DNA of 20,318 nt from CAYPIE01 sp964410665 (GCA_964410665.1 CAYPIE010000099.1:1-20318), one strand, 5' to 3'; numbered from the stretch's first letter, positions 1-6,260 are shown. Made by a program: numbers and translations. The notes: generated from the sequence alone by a model not told the origin.

Positions 1-3
1 GAG

Positions 4-23
4 CCCCGGACGTCAGTCCGGGG
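4..23. repeat. GC-rich hairpin (8-bp stem, 4-nt loop)
   Basis: Positions 4-11 (CCCCGGAC) pair perfectly with 16-23 (GTCCGGGG) around the loop GTCA. It lies about 60 nt past the stop of the minus-strand PHP gene, so it could end that transcript, but there is no T-run on the relevant side. It may equally be a dispersed intergenic hairpin; only one copy is in this window. Confidence 0.6.
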
Positions 24-26
24 GTT

Positions 27-83
27 CCCCGCACCGCAATCGCCTCTGCCTCTTCCCCCGCACCGCCAATCGCCTCTGCCTCT
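27..83. repeat. Tandem duplication, 27/28-bp unit
   Basis: Positions 27-53 and 56-83 are the same sequence apart from one extra C in the second copy (core AATCGCCTCTGCCTCT). The second copy runs into the TAG stop of the PHP gene at 82-84, so the duplication probably began at the very end of that gene. Only two units are present. Confidence 0.85.
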
Positions 84-1005
84 AAAGGCGAGCCTCCAGC
101 TTCAGCGATGCTTGCAAGGCAGTGAGCTGCATCGCGCTGAGCCCATGCGTGCCCACCACTGGACGGGAAGAACCAGGCCCGTGGCAATCACTGCCACCGG
201 TCACGGCCAAGCCGGCCTGAGCCGCCAAGCGACGAAGTTGGTTCCGGGTTTGTTTGCTTGGCCAGGGATACTCGGTTTCCAGAGCGTTTAGCCCCATCGC
301 TCGTAGTTCGTTGACTTGTTCGAGGCTACAATCGGCCGGCGGATGGGCCCACGAAGCGACGCCCCCTGCGCCGCGTACCAGAGCAATCGCCTCGTCAACG
401 GGTAGGCGCAACTTGGGCAAGTCGAGCGGGCCGCCCGGGTGCAGGAAGCGGCCAAATGCCTCCCCATAGGTCTTCACATGCCCGGCCTTGACCAGCAGGT
501 TGGCCATGTGCGGCCGGCCGGGGCTGGCTGGCAAGGTCGCCGCGGTGTCGGCGGAAATCGGCACACCCAGTTCGTGACAACGTTCCAGCATGGCCGCCAT
601 CCGTTCGCGGCGAGCTTGCTGCAGCCGCTCAAGGGCCGTACGCAGCGACCCATCGCTCGGATCGACAAAGTAGCCGAGCAGATGCAATTCTCTCCCAGCG
701 TACTCCGAAGTGATCTCGACCCCAGCAATCAGCCGTAGTACCGGCCGCATACCGCCAAGCGAGCGGCGTAATGGCGGCCGCGGCAGGCGATCGGCGATAC
801 GTTGCGCTTCGTCATAGCCAGACAACGTATCATGATCGGTAATAGCAAGACCCGCTAGGCCGCGAGCGCGGGCCTCAGTGATCAGCTCGGCCACGGTATG
901 GGCCCCGTCGCTGTAGGTCGTATGTGTGTGCAGGTCGGTCTTGGTCCGCGAGGCGAGAGCCGCGAGGTGCTGACAGAGTTGCGTAAACGGTTGTCGTACC
1001 GGCAT
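82..1005 (-). CDS. PHP-domain phosphoesterase
   Basis: 307 aa. This is a metal-dependent phosphoesterase of the PHP superfamily, in the branch containing YciV/RnaAM and TrpH-like proteins, whose members act on nucleoside 3',5'-bisphosphates or RNA 5' ends. The metal-ligand motifs are in the usual order: DLHTHTTYSDG (about 24-34), AITDHDT (54-60), GVEITSE (95-101), HLLGYF (108-113), a late ASWAHPP and GGSDCHG near the C-terminus. The length fits the family. There is no signal peptide, so it is probably cytoplasmic. The ATG at 1005 is used because the PHP motif begins about 20 residues later; no clear Shine-Dalgarno sequence precedes it, so a slightly different start is possible. The gene stands alone on this strand. 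The family call is firm; the exact substrate is inferred. Confidence 0.9.
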   Translation of the reverse strand: MPVRQPFTQLCQHLAALASRTKTDLHTHTTYSDGAHTVAELITEARARGLAGLAITDHDTLSGYDEAQRIADRLPRPPLRRSLGGMRPVLRLIAGVEITSEYAGRELHLLGYFVDPSDGSLRTALERLQQARRERMAAMLERCHELGVPISADTAATLPASPGRPHMANLLVKAGHVKTYGEAFGRFLHPGGPLDLPKLRLPVDEAIALVRGAGGVASWAHPPADCSLEQVNELRAMGLNALETEYPWPSKQTRNQLRRLAAQAGLAVTGGSDCHGPGSSRPVVGTHGLSAMQLTALQASLKLEARL

Positions 1006-1348
1006 AGCGAGGATTGGGTGTCCTTGATGGCTAGAAGCTTCATAGGTGGAGGCCGGGGCATAGGCAGTTTCATTGTACGGCTGGGAGACAAGCTTGCCAT
1101 GCCGGAGGCAGGAACGGAACGATTGCCAATCGTCAGCACCGAGGTATGTTGAGAGGAATCACCGATCGCACCACGTCGGGGATCTGCCCACCGTGGGGGT
1201 CAACCCGCCATGGCGCATGCGGGATCCTCGACGGACGTATGTCCAACGCACGGCGAGTTCACATCCGCTGCTCGGAAGATGCACCCCCTCGAGAAAGATC
1301 AGCTCGGCCATACAACTATGAATTTGTATACTAACGTACTACATTCAA
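1006..1348. other. Gene-less stretch with a decayed R-like repeat
   Basis: I see no credible gene between the PHP gene and TIGR02996 gene A. It holds a probable degenerate R copy, from CGGCTGGGAGAC at 1078 to about 1285, which includes the better conserved block at 1220-1278. The last 60 bases before gene A's stop are AT-rich. Confidence 0.45.
1220..1278 (+). repeat. Dispersed repeat E2 (degenerate copy of E1 right half)
   Basis: This block aligns colinearly with 18803-18861. Shared stretches include CGGGATC, GTCCAAC, the GTTCACA core and the CCGCTGCTCGGAAG/CCGCCGCTCAGAAG end. Its final part (TGCTCGGAAGATGC) also resembles the right end of the R repeats (TGCTCCGAAATCTGCC in R1). It lies downstream of gene A, roughly where an R copy follows the other TIGR02996 genes. 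Confidence 0.6.
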
Positions 1349-2134
1349 TTACCACGTCGGACTCGTGTCATGGATATGGGTCCACAAGGAATACGCGGCC
1401 GATAACGCTTGGTCGCCAGCACGCTCTTCGGCCGCCCACGCCTGCTCACGCGTCCCTGCGCTGGCATGGCCAGCCGCTTCCCTAGCCGCGTTGATCGCTT
1501 CCTTGATGCCGTTAGCCACTTGCGCGCCGACACTCCCCCAGCCGAATGGCCACCAGGGCGGGCTAGGGGACATCGCACCGTCCCCGGCAATAACGCTGGG
1601 GCCGGAGGACGCTTGGATTTCCCGGGTGGCAAGCCGCAGTGCTCGCGCGATGTACCAGGCACTGTCCCACTCAGGATCCTGGGTAACCTCCGCGGCGGCC
1701 AAAATCGTCTGCTCCGCCAACGCGAGATTGGCTTCGATGCCACACGCCACCAGGATCACCCGACAGTTGACTGTTGCAAGCACGTTACGATAGCGATCTG
1801 GATTCCAACCGTCCTGCCAAGTGAACCGCTCCAACGATAGGGGGTAACGTTGCAAGATTCCATCCAAAAGCGTCACAAAGACCAACCGCCACAGTTCGTC
1901 GCTGCGCGGGTCGATCACCTGACGCGTCAAGCGTTCAAGCTGCCTCCAGTCCACCGTGGCATCCCAATCAAGGACCGCCAGCCACGCCGGTCGGTAGACA
2001 CGCACGTATTGCCGAATGCGCCAGGCCTCGGTGGTCCTTCCATGCTCCTCGAGCCAGTCGGCGAACACCAGCTTGGGCAGTTCGGTGTCCGGGTCAGTAA
2101 GACAGCTATCGATGAATACTTGTTCATCGGTCAT
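1349..2134 (-). CDS. TIGR02996-domain protein A
   Basis: 261 aa, function unknown. The N-terminus (MTDEQVFIDSC, then LPKLVFADWLEEHGR and EAWRIRQY within the first ~45 residues) is the TIGR02996 domain, a short module abundant in Gemmata-like planctomycetes. The middle shares DELWRLV...QRYPL and a hydrophobic ILVACGI segment with gene B. The protein ends in SLWTHIHDTSPTW at the stop, a tag also present in B and C. A Pro/Gly/Trp-rich stretch lies around 175-190, followed by an Ala/Glu-rich, probably helical part. An upstream in-frame ATG at 2425 would add 97 residues, but that extension is only repeat R1 read through. I chose the ATG at 2134 because B and C begin identically and a conserved upstream motif lies 35 nt before it. 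No signal peptide. Confidence 0.85.
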   Translation of the reverse strand: MTDEQVFIDSCLTDPDTELPKLVFADWLEEHGRTTEAWRIRQYVRVYRPAWLAVLDWDATVDWRQLERLTRQVIDPRSDELWRLVFVTLLDGILQRYPLSLERFTWQDGWNPDRYRNVLATVNCRVILVACGIEANLALAEQTILAAAEVTQDPEWDSAWYIARALRLATREIQASSGPSVIAGDGAMSPSPPWWPFGWGSVGAQVANGIKEAINAAREAAGHASAGTREQAWAAEERAGDQALSAAYSLWTHIHDTSPTW

Positions 2135-2168
2135 AATAAGCTCACACCATTGCTTCAATAATATGCTA

Positions 2169-2178
2169 ATTGCACCAA
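2169..2178 (-). promoter_or_regulatory. Conserved upstream motif A (extended -10-like)
   Basis: On the minus strand this reads TTGGTGCAAT and lies 35 nt before gene A's ATG. The same motif precedes B (TTGGTACAAT) and C (TTGATACGAT) at nearly the same distance. TG-N-TAnAAT resembles an extended -10 box. I see no convincing -35, so promoter function is inferred. Confidence 0.45.
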
Positions 2179-2253
2179 TCTTTCGACGAGAAGACAGCCT
2201 GGTAGCCAGGCAATGATGATTGCATGAAGCGATCCGGACAATCCACGTGTGGA

Positions 2254-2447
2254 CACCCGGCGTGAGACCGTTCTCTGGCGTTCCACCAGGGTTGATCTTA
2301 CTTACCACCACGTCCCCGGGAGCGTTATTCTGGGTGTGAACCCGTCGTCCTGGAACCATACACTGAGGCAAAGTGTTCACATGGTCCCAGGACGACGGGT
2401 TCGCTTGGTGAACGCCCCTGTTCACTGCTCCGAAATCTGCCGTGTGG
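2254..2447 (+). repeat. R1: conserved-frame repeat with variable hairpin
   Basis: A 194-bp member of the R family. The left block runs from CGGCGTGAGACCGTTCTCTG (2258 on) and contains a small CTGGCG..CACCAG hairpin. The central hairpin pairs 2338-2353 with 2387-2402 (16 bp, GTCGTCCTGG core), then 2355-2359 with 2381-2385; a 5-bp inner stem (ACACT/AGTGT) lies inside. The right block is GGTGAACGCC (2407-2416) followed by TGCTCCGAAATCTGCC. The outer ends 2254-2261 and 2439-2446 pair at 7 of 8 positions. GTTCAC in the loop (2375-2380) can pair with GTGAAC (2408-2413). It sits 25 nt after the stop of gene B and about 80 nt before motif A. Strand is arbitrary. Confidence 0.8.
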
Positions 2448-2472
2448 GTCTGCTCGCTGCTTGGTCCTCAGC

Positions 2473-3216
2473 TCACCAACTCGGATTGGTGTCGCGGATT
2501 TGCCGCCAGAGCGAGTCAATGGCGCGAAGGGTGGCATCGGCCGCTTTCGGATCTTCGAACGCCGAGCTCTCGATCAAGTAGACCGCGGCATTTTCCGATT
2601 CGATCACCTCGTTCTCGGCCGGACCATCGATGAACAGGAAATCCAACCCCCGCTCGAAGCGGGTAGCCCGGTCGAGCTCATCGTGACCGCAGCGCGGCCC
2701 ACGTTCAAAATCGATGTCTCGCCGCCTACAGGTGGGTATTTCGGTGAATAGATCGCGGATTCCCCAGGGATGGGTTTCGAAGCGGGCATGTTGGATGCCG
2801 CACACCCAGAGAAGGATGTGACACGCTTTTGCTGCGACGTTCCCGGGTCGCGAATGCAGCGGATAGCGTTCTTGCACGGCTTCGAACAAAACCAGCCAGA
2901 CCAGTCGCCATAGGGCATCGCCGCGACGTTTCATGACCTGGCGGATGGTTTTGCGCATCCGCTTGCGCATTGCTTCCAGAGCGAGATCGGTTCGGGACCA
3001 TACCCGGTCCTTCCAGCGTTCTAGCAGAGGCTTGGGTTTGTCAACCCATTGGATGGCCGCCTTCCACTCTGGGCAGTAAACCTGGAAATACTGTCGAATG
3101 CGCCAAGCCTCGCGGGTCCGCCCTTGCTCCTCAAGCCAGTCGGCAAAGACCAACTTCGGTAAATCCTCCTCGGGAGCCCGAACACAAGCAAGAGTGAATG
3201 CTTCTTCATCCGTCAT
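2473..3216 (-). CDS. TIGR02996-domain protein B
   Basis: 247 aa, function unknown. It opens with MTDEEAFTLAC and LPKLVFADWLEEQGR/EAWRIRQYF, the TIGR02996 module. The middle contains a basic helix-like stretch (MRKRMRKTIRQVMKRRGD), then DALWRLVWLVLFEAVQERYPL and ILLWVCGIQ, all alignable with gene A. The C-terminus SLWRQIRDTNPSW ends at the stop and matches A and C. The hydrophobic LWRLVWLVLF segment is too short for a confident membrane helix. An upstream in-frame ATG at 3393 is rejected, because the paralogs start at MTDE and the conserved motif lies 41 nt before it. Function cannot be derived from this sequence. Confidence 0.85.
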   Translation of the reverse strand: MTDEEAFTLACVRAPEEDLPKLVFADWLEEQGRTREAWRIRQYFQVYCPEWKAAIQWVDKPKPLLERWKDRVWSRTDLALEAMRKRMRKTIRQVMKRRGDALWRLVWLVLFEAVQERYPLHSRPGNVAAKACHILLWVCGIQHARFETHPWGIRDLFTEIPTCRRRDIDFERGPRCGHDELDRATRFERGLDFLFIDGPAENEVIESENAAVYLIESSAFEDPKAADATLRAIDSLWRQIRDTNPSW

Positions 3217-3256
3217 AACGGGTAATCGTTGGAGTCGCTGCAGCCATGCTTCGCCG

Positions 3257-3266
3257 ATTGTACCAA
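3257..3266 (-). promoter_or_regulatory. Conserved upstream motif B
   Basis: Minus strand TTGGTACAAT, 41 nt before gene B's ATG; it is preceded on that strand by CGCTCAAA, which is also found before gene C. The CGGCGTGAG block of R3 begins 91 nt away on the other side. Confidence 0.45.
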
Positions 3267-3339
3267 GGGTTTGAGCGTGGAGTGCGGAAATTGGCCGCAG
3301 AGAAAGGCAGCGACCAAGCCATTCAAAATGACCACCGCA

Positions 3340-3420
3340 AGGACGTTCGGCGTGAGACGATTCTCTCGCGTTCTGCCATATAGAAGAACACATCTCCCTG
3401 CATCCGCGCGAGCGTCCTCG
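3340..3420 (+). repeat. R3: left part of an R repeat
   Basis: CGGCGTGAGACGATTCTCT at 3348 matches R2 exactly and is followed by a diverged left block that still shares CTGCATCCGCG and GAGCGT. The preceding GGACGTTCGG is the same 10-mer found at the right end of R2. I could not identify the variable hairpin; a weak right end may lie near 3505-3530 (GCTCCGGACAGC). Confidence 0.65.
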
Positions 3421-3554
3421 GGTTGGTCACGAGCTTGATCGGCAAAGCGGAGTCTGGCGCCGGGTCCGCGGTTGGGCCAACTAGTTTCGCAACGAGCCCA
3501 CCTCTCAGCTCCGGACAGCAACCCTGCCGGGCCTGTCACCAGAGGCAATCCACA

Positions 3555-3572
3555 AACGCAAAAGTTTGCGTT
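3555..3572. terminator. 18-bp palindrome after the PTS gene
   Basis: AACGCAAA (3555-3562) and TTTGCGTT (3565-3572) are perfect inverted repeats separated by AG. It begins 23 nt past the stop of the minus-strand PTS EIIA gene, a plausible position for a terminator. It lacks a T-run on that strand, so a protein-binding palindrome is the alternative. Confidence 0.4.
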
Positions 3573-3594
3573 AATATCTTTCCTCTGAGAACGC

Positions 3595-4146
3595 TCACGC
3601 GCTTTCCAGCAATCGCCATATCTCCTCCGTCAACTGAGCCTGGCGGAGATGTTGCACAAAGGTGTCATCCCGCATGGTACGCACCAATAGCTCGAGCGCT
3701 CGAAGGTGAGCCGCACAACATTGGACCGGGGAGATCAATAAGACAAAGATAAACACTGGTTTGTCATCCAAACTGGCAAAAGGCACTCCCGAGCGGGACA
3801 ACGCTAGGGTGCCAGTGAGACGATCGACGCAGTTCGCCTTGGCATGGGGAATGGCAATCCCTCGGCCGATGCCCGTCGCGCCGAGCTGTTCCCGCCGCAA
3901 GACGAGGCAGATCGCATCCTCGAGGTCCTCTTCATGCAGCTGTCCGGAGCGTCCAAGGCTGTGGATCATCTCGCGGATAACACCCTCTTTGGTATTAGCC
4001 GTCAGTGTCGGGATGATCGCGTCGCGAATCAAGAAATCGGACATCCGCACCGTCGGGTTCGGCGCGACAACCCGTGGTGGACGGTCGGCCCTCAAGGCAT
4101 TGGCATGATCACCCGACCCGGCAACGTTGGTACGCTCAAGTTCCAT
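3595..4146 (-). CDS. PTS EIIA type-2 (fructose/nitrogen-type) domain protein
   Basis: 183 aa. A phosphotransferase-system EIIA domain of the fructose/PtsN family, which accepts a phosphoryl group from HPr on a histidine. The domain begins about residue 35 (MSDFLIRDAIIPTL, TKEGVIREM). The active-site motif GRGIAIPHAK puts the phosphorylated His at residue 101. Later segments (PVFIFVLLISP, HLRALELLVRTM) are typical of the fold. I chose the ATG at 4146 because AGGGGA lies at a good distance before it; MSDF at residue 35 is an alternative without a visible ribosome site. No EIIB, EIIC, HPr or EI gene is nearby, so a regulatory PtsN-like role is more likely than sugar uptake. It interrupts the TIGR02996 array. 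Confidence 0.88.
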   Translation of the reverse strand: MELERTNVAGSGDHANALRADRPPRVVAPNPTVRMSDFLIRDAIIPTLTANTKEGVIREMIHSLGRSGQLHEEDLEDAICLVLRREQLGATGIGRGIAIPHAKANCVDRLTGTLALSRSGVPFASLDDKPVFIFVLLISPVQCCAAHLRALELLVRTMRDDTFVQHLRQAQLTEEIWRLLESA

Positions 4147-4457
4147 GTGGTGGTTCCCCTGAAAGGCAGGAGTACTACGGTGGTCCCGGATGGTTCCATT
4201 CACTTTGGGCAACGCTTGCTGGGCTTGATCGACGACTGCGGATCTTGCATGAAAGCAACCGATCGCATGACAACGTCGTGTCGAGGCGGAGGTGCCTTTC
4301 GACGCCTCGGCTCATCGCCACGAACATCGGCGATTCGGAACAGGTCGACTTCTACGCCTTTGCCATCACCATGTTACGGATTTCTTCAGGCTGTGATCTC
4401 CTCGCATGGCTCGCGCATCATGGGTTAACGTTGGCAAGAGGATCCAACGGTGTGCTA
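4147..4457. other. Gene-poor segment between the PTS gene and motif D
   Basis: Motif D would predict a minus-strand start near 4421. An ATG ATG pair occurs there (4416-4421) but gives only an 11-codon peptide. Open frames exist on the plus strand, but none has convincing codon structure or a recognisable full domain. It may be a decayed gene. Confidence 0.3.
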
Positions 4458-4467
4458 ATTGTATCAA
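4458..4467 (-). promoter_or_regulatory. Conserved upstream motif D without its gene
   Basis: Minus strand TTGATACAAT, the same motif as before genes A, B and C. It lies 91 nt from the CGGCGTGAG block of R4, the same spacing as R3 to motif B. No TIGR02996 gene follows; the next gene on this strand is PTS EIIA, about 310 nt downstream. Confidence 0.4.
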
Positions 4468-4542
4468 GATCGGGCAAAGAGAAGCAGGGGAATGGTCGCG
4501 AAGGTGGGGTACGGTGAAAAGACGTTGACCATCCGGTCATCG

Positions 4543-4736
4543 ACTGGCCGGCGTGAGACCGTTGTGTGGCGATCCGCCAGGAAAGAGACTGCTTCTTAGT
4601 CGGGCGGGCAGCAGCGTTGATGTGAGTGCCGCTGCAATCAGGGCATGCGAGGTCATGCAGACAACACGGTTTCCCCGGCTGCCCAGATTGTCGAGGCTCG
4701 GTGAATGCCTCCATGCATCGGGTGGAAGTCTCCCAG
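4543..4736 (+). repeat. R4: degenerate conserved-frame repeat
   Basis: A 194-bp R copy. The left block begins CGGCGTGAGACCGTTGTGTG (4549) and keeps GATCCGCCAGG and CAGCAGCGTTG. The hairpin arms 4628-4645 and 4680-4697 pair at 14 of 18 positions plus one G-T wobble, with arm sequence unrelated to R1 or R2. The right block is CTCGGTGAATGCC (GGTGAATGCC at 4700-4709). The ends CTGG (4544-4547) and CCAG (4733-4736) can pair. It lies 25 nt past the probable true stop of gene C. Pairing is less perfect than in R1 and R2, so it is probably decaying. Confidence 0.7.
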
Positions 4737-4761
4737 CAACTCTCCGAACTGCGCATTCGCC

Positions 4762-5038
4762 TTACCAGGCCGGTTTGGCGTCCTGGAGGTGCTCGAACAG
4801 CGAGCGTGTTGCTGCCATCGAGCCAGGTGGCAATCTCGTCTAGCAGAAGCCTGTTGTTTGGGCCTTGCCAAGCTATGGCCTGCTGCCACGCCGGTCGATA
4901 GACCAAAAGATAATGCTGTAGCCGCCACGCCTCCTTGGTCCGCCCCTGCTCTTCCAACCAGTCGGCAAAGACCAGCTTCGGCAGATCCGTGTCGGGGTCG
5001 CCCAGGCAGCGATCAACGAAGGCTTGCTCATCGGTCAT
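4762..5038 (-). pseudogene. TIGR02996-domain gene C, short and frameshifted
   Basis: It starts MTDEQAFVDRC with LPKLVFADWLEEQGR and KEAWRLQHYLLVYRPAW, a well kept TIGR02996 module, and an ATG matching A and B. The same frame then stays open to 4418, but only through repeat R4 and unlike any paralog. In another frame the sequence reads SLFEHLQDAKPAW and a stop at 4762-4764, which matches the C-terminal tags SLWRQIRDTNPSW (B) and SLWTHIHDTSPTW (A). A single indel near 4800-4820 would join the two parts into a protein of about 92 residues without the middle region of A and B. So it is either a frameshifted short paralog or a sequencing error in a real short gene. If taken literally, the open frame covers 4418-5038 (206 aa). 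Confidence 0.7.
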
Positions 5039-5071
5039 GCGGAGTTTCCATTTAACTGCAACGCTGAGCAG

Positions 5072-5081
5072 ATCGTATCAA
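5072..5081 (-). promoter_or_regulatory. Conserved upstream motif C
   Basis: Minus strand TTGATACGAT, 34 nt before gene C's ATG, with CGCTCAAAG just upstream as before gene B. No R repeat follows on the far side; instead the plus-strand lipoprotein gene begins about 100 nt away. Confidence 0.4.
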
Positions 5082-5183
5082 GCTTTGAGCGAAAGAGGAT
5101 CCTGATGAGCAGGGGAAGGAGAGCCCCACCAACCCCATCCACGATCATCGCTCAGCCAAACCGGTTCACTAGGAAACGGCATA

Positions 5184-5759
5184 ATGACTAGGGGAACAGG
5201 CCTGCTCCAGAAACTTCGCATCGTGCTGCTCCTCGGAACGGCTCTGAGTACCGTGGGCTGTCAACGAACCCCACTCGCACCGGCCGAATTCAAGCTGCCG
5301 GAGGACTCCCGGGCCGACAATGTCTTTGTCGAGGGTTTTCAAGTCGGGGAAGGCCGCGACGGGCTCCATGTGGGCTTCGGCACCTGGGGCAACGCTTTGG
5401 TTTTCGCGGTGGTCAGCGACGTGCCGGGTGACCAAAGTTCCGCTGGCCTGATCCAGAGCAGCAACTTCGTCCAATACCGCGGCCTGCATGGCAAGCTTGG
5501 TGAAGTGCATGTCAAATGGGCCTGTGCCACCAGCGACGGCCAGACCGGGCGTATGTTTATCAACGGCAACGAGTACGACCTTGCCCAAGGATCGTTATTG
5601 CTCGTCTCGACCACCGGCGGTTCGACGCGAGCTCTCCAACTTCAACGCGATTTATCGAAGCTGTCCCCTGAGGCAGCCAGCCTCGAGCCCTGGCTCAAGG
5701 CGGATCCGCAGATCGAGACTTTTTTTGTTGCCCGGGCTGGCGACCAAGAAAACCCTTAA
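5184..5759 (+). CDS. Putative small lipoprotein, function unknown
   Basis: 191 aa. The N-terminus has two basic residues, a hydrophobic run (IVLLLGTALSTVG) and a cysteine (Cys26 in STVGC), a lipobox-like arrangement suggesting a lipid-anchored, exported protein. The rest is a soluble domain with short beta-strand-like segments (GLHVGFGTWGNALVFAVVSDV, EVHVKWACATSDGQTGRMFINGNEYDL), and I do not recognise a family. AGGA at 5171-5174 lies 9 nt before the ATG. It is divergent from gene C across a 145-nt gap and has no obvious operon partner. A few positions before the Cys do not fit the strict lipobox, so plain secretion is possible. Confidence 0.75.
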   Translation: MTRGTGLLQKLRIVLLLGTALSTVGCQRTPLAPAEFKLPEDSRADNVFVEGFQVGEGRDGLHVGFGTWGNALVFAVVSDVPGDQSSAGLIQSSNFVQYRGLHGKLGEVHVKWACATSDGQTGRMFINGNEYDLAQGSLLLVSTTGGSTRALQLQRDLSKLSPEAASLEPWLKADPQIETFFVARAGDQENP

Positions 5760-5989
5760 CCGATGAGCCCCTCCGACCAGCTAAGACCATCCCATTTTTC
5801 TAGATTTTGTACCTCATGGGGAATATATACTTTAGTACAGTATTCGCAGCGATCCCCAAACCCCTTTCGCTCTCGCAGGAGTCGAGCTCCTCATGGGCCC
5901 CCGTCACCCGATTAAGGGCAGAGCATGAAAGTCCCTGACTAGCCAGCCGGTACCAGTGCTGCTACGTTGATTGAGCGACCTGTTCGCGG

Positions 5990-6191
5990 CCGAACGTCCG
6001 GCGTGAGACGATTCTCTGGCGCTCCGCCAGGGTTGAACTTGCTTCCAACTGCATCCGCGGCAGCGTTGTTCTTTATGCACAGCCGGGGGACCCTTTTACT
6101 GCCCTGGAACAACGCGTTCACAGAAAAAGGGTCCCCCGGCTGTGCTCGGTGAACGCCGCCGCTCGTGCTTCGAAGTCCGCTGGACGTTCGG
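5990..6191 (+). repeat. R2: best-preserved conserved-frame repeat
   Basis: A 202-bp R copy bounded by perfect 10-bp inverted ends, CCGAACGTCC (5990-5999) and GGACGTTCGG (6182-6191), extended inward by GGC/GCC-type pairs. The left block CGGCGTGAGACGATTCTCTG contains CTGGCG-CTC-CGCCAG. The central hairpin pairs 6077-6097 with 6125-6145, 21 bp without mismatch (CCGGGGGACCC core), then one mismatch and 3 more pairs. The loop holds GTTCAC (6116-6121), complementary to GTGAAC at 6149-6154 in the right block GGTGAACGCC. The right end has TGCTTCGAAGTCCGC. Unlike R1 and R4 it is not next to a TIGR02996 gene. Confidence 0.85.
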
Positions 6192-6218
6192 TGCGTACCT
6201 GGTCGCACTTTTTTCCCG

Positions 6219-6260
6219 ACTCGCAGTACCTGGCCCGTTTGCGGGCCAGGTACTGCGAGT
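6219..6260 (+). terminator. Perfect 19-bp hairpin followed by T-run
   Basis: Positions 6219-6237 and 6242-6260 are exact reverse complements around a TTTG loop, and five T's follow (6260-6264). This looks like a rho-independent terminator for plus-strand transcription, though the stem is longer than usual. It is 460 nt past the lipoprotein gene and 160 nt before the next gene. Confidence 0.6.

Noticed and set aside
2135..2425. N-terminal extension of gene A from an upstream ATG.
   Set aside because: The extra 97 residues are translated repeat R1 and intergenic sequence; paralogs start at MTDE.
4074..4517. Plus-strand frame with SEQVDFYAFAITMLRISSG and LRILHESN recalls protein-kinase subdomains.
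   Set aside because: No HRD, DFG or glycine loop, and wrong spacing; overlaps the PTS gene. At most a decayed relic.
5990..6191. R2 as a standard insertion sequence or MITE with target duplication.
   Set aside because: It has inverted ends, but I find no direct target duplication and no transposase in the window; mobility remains only possible.
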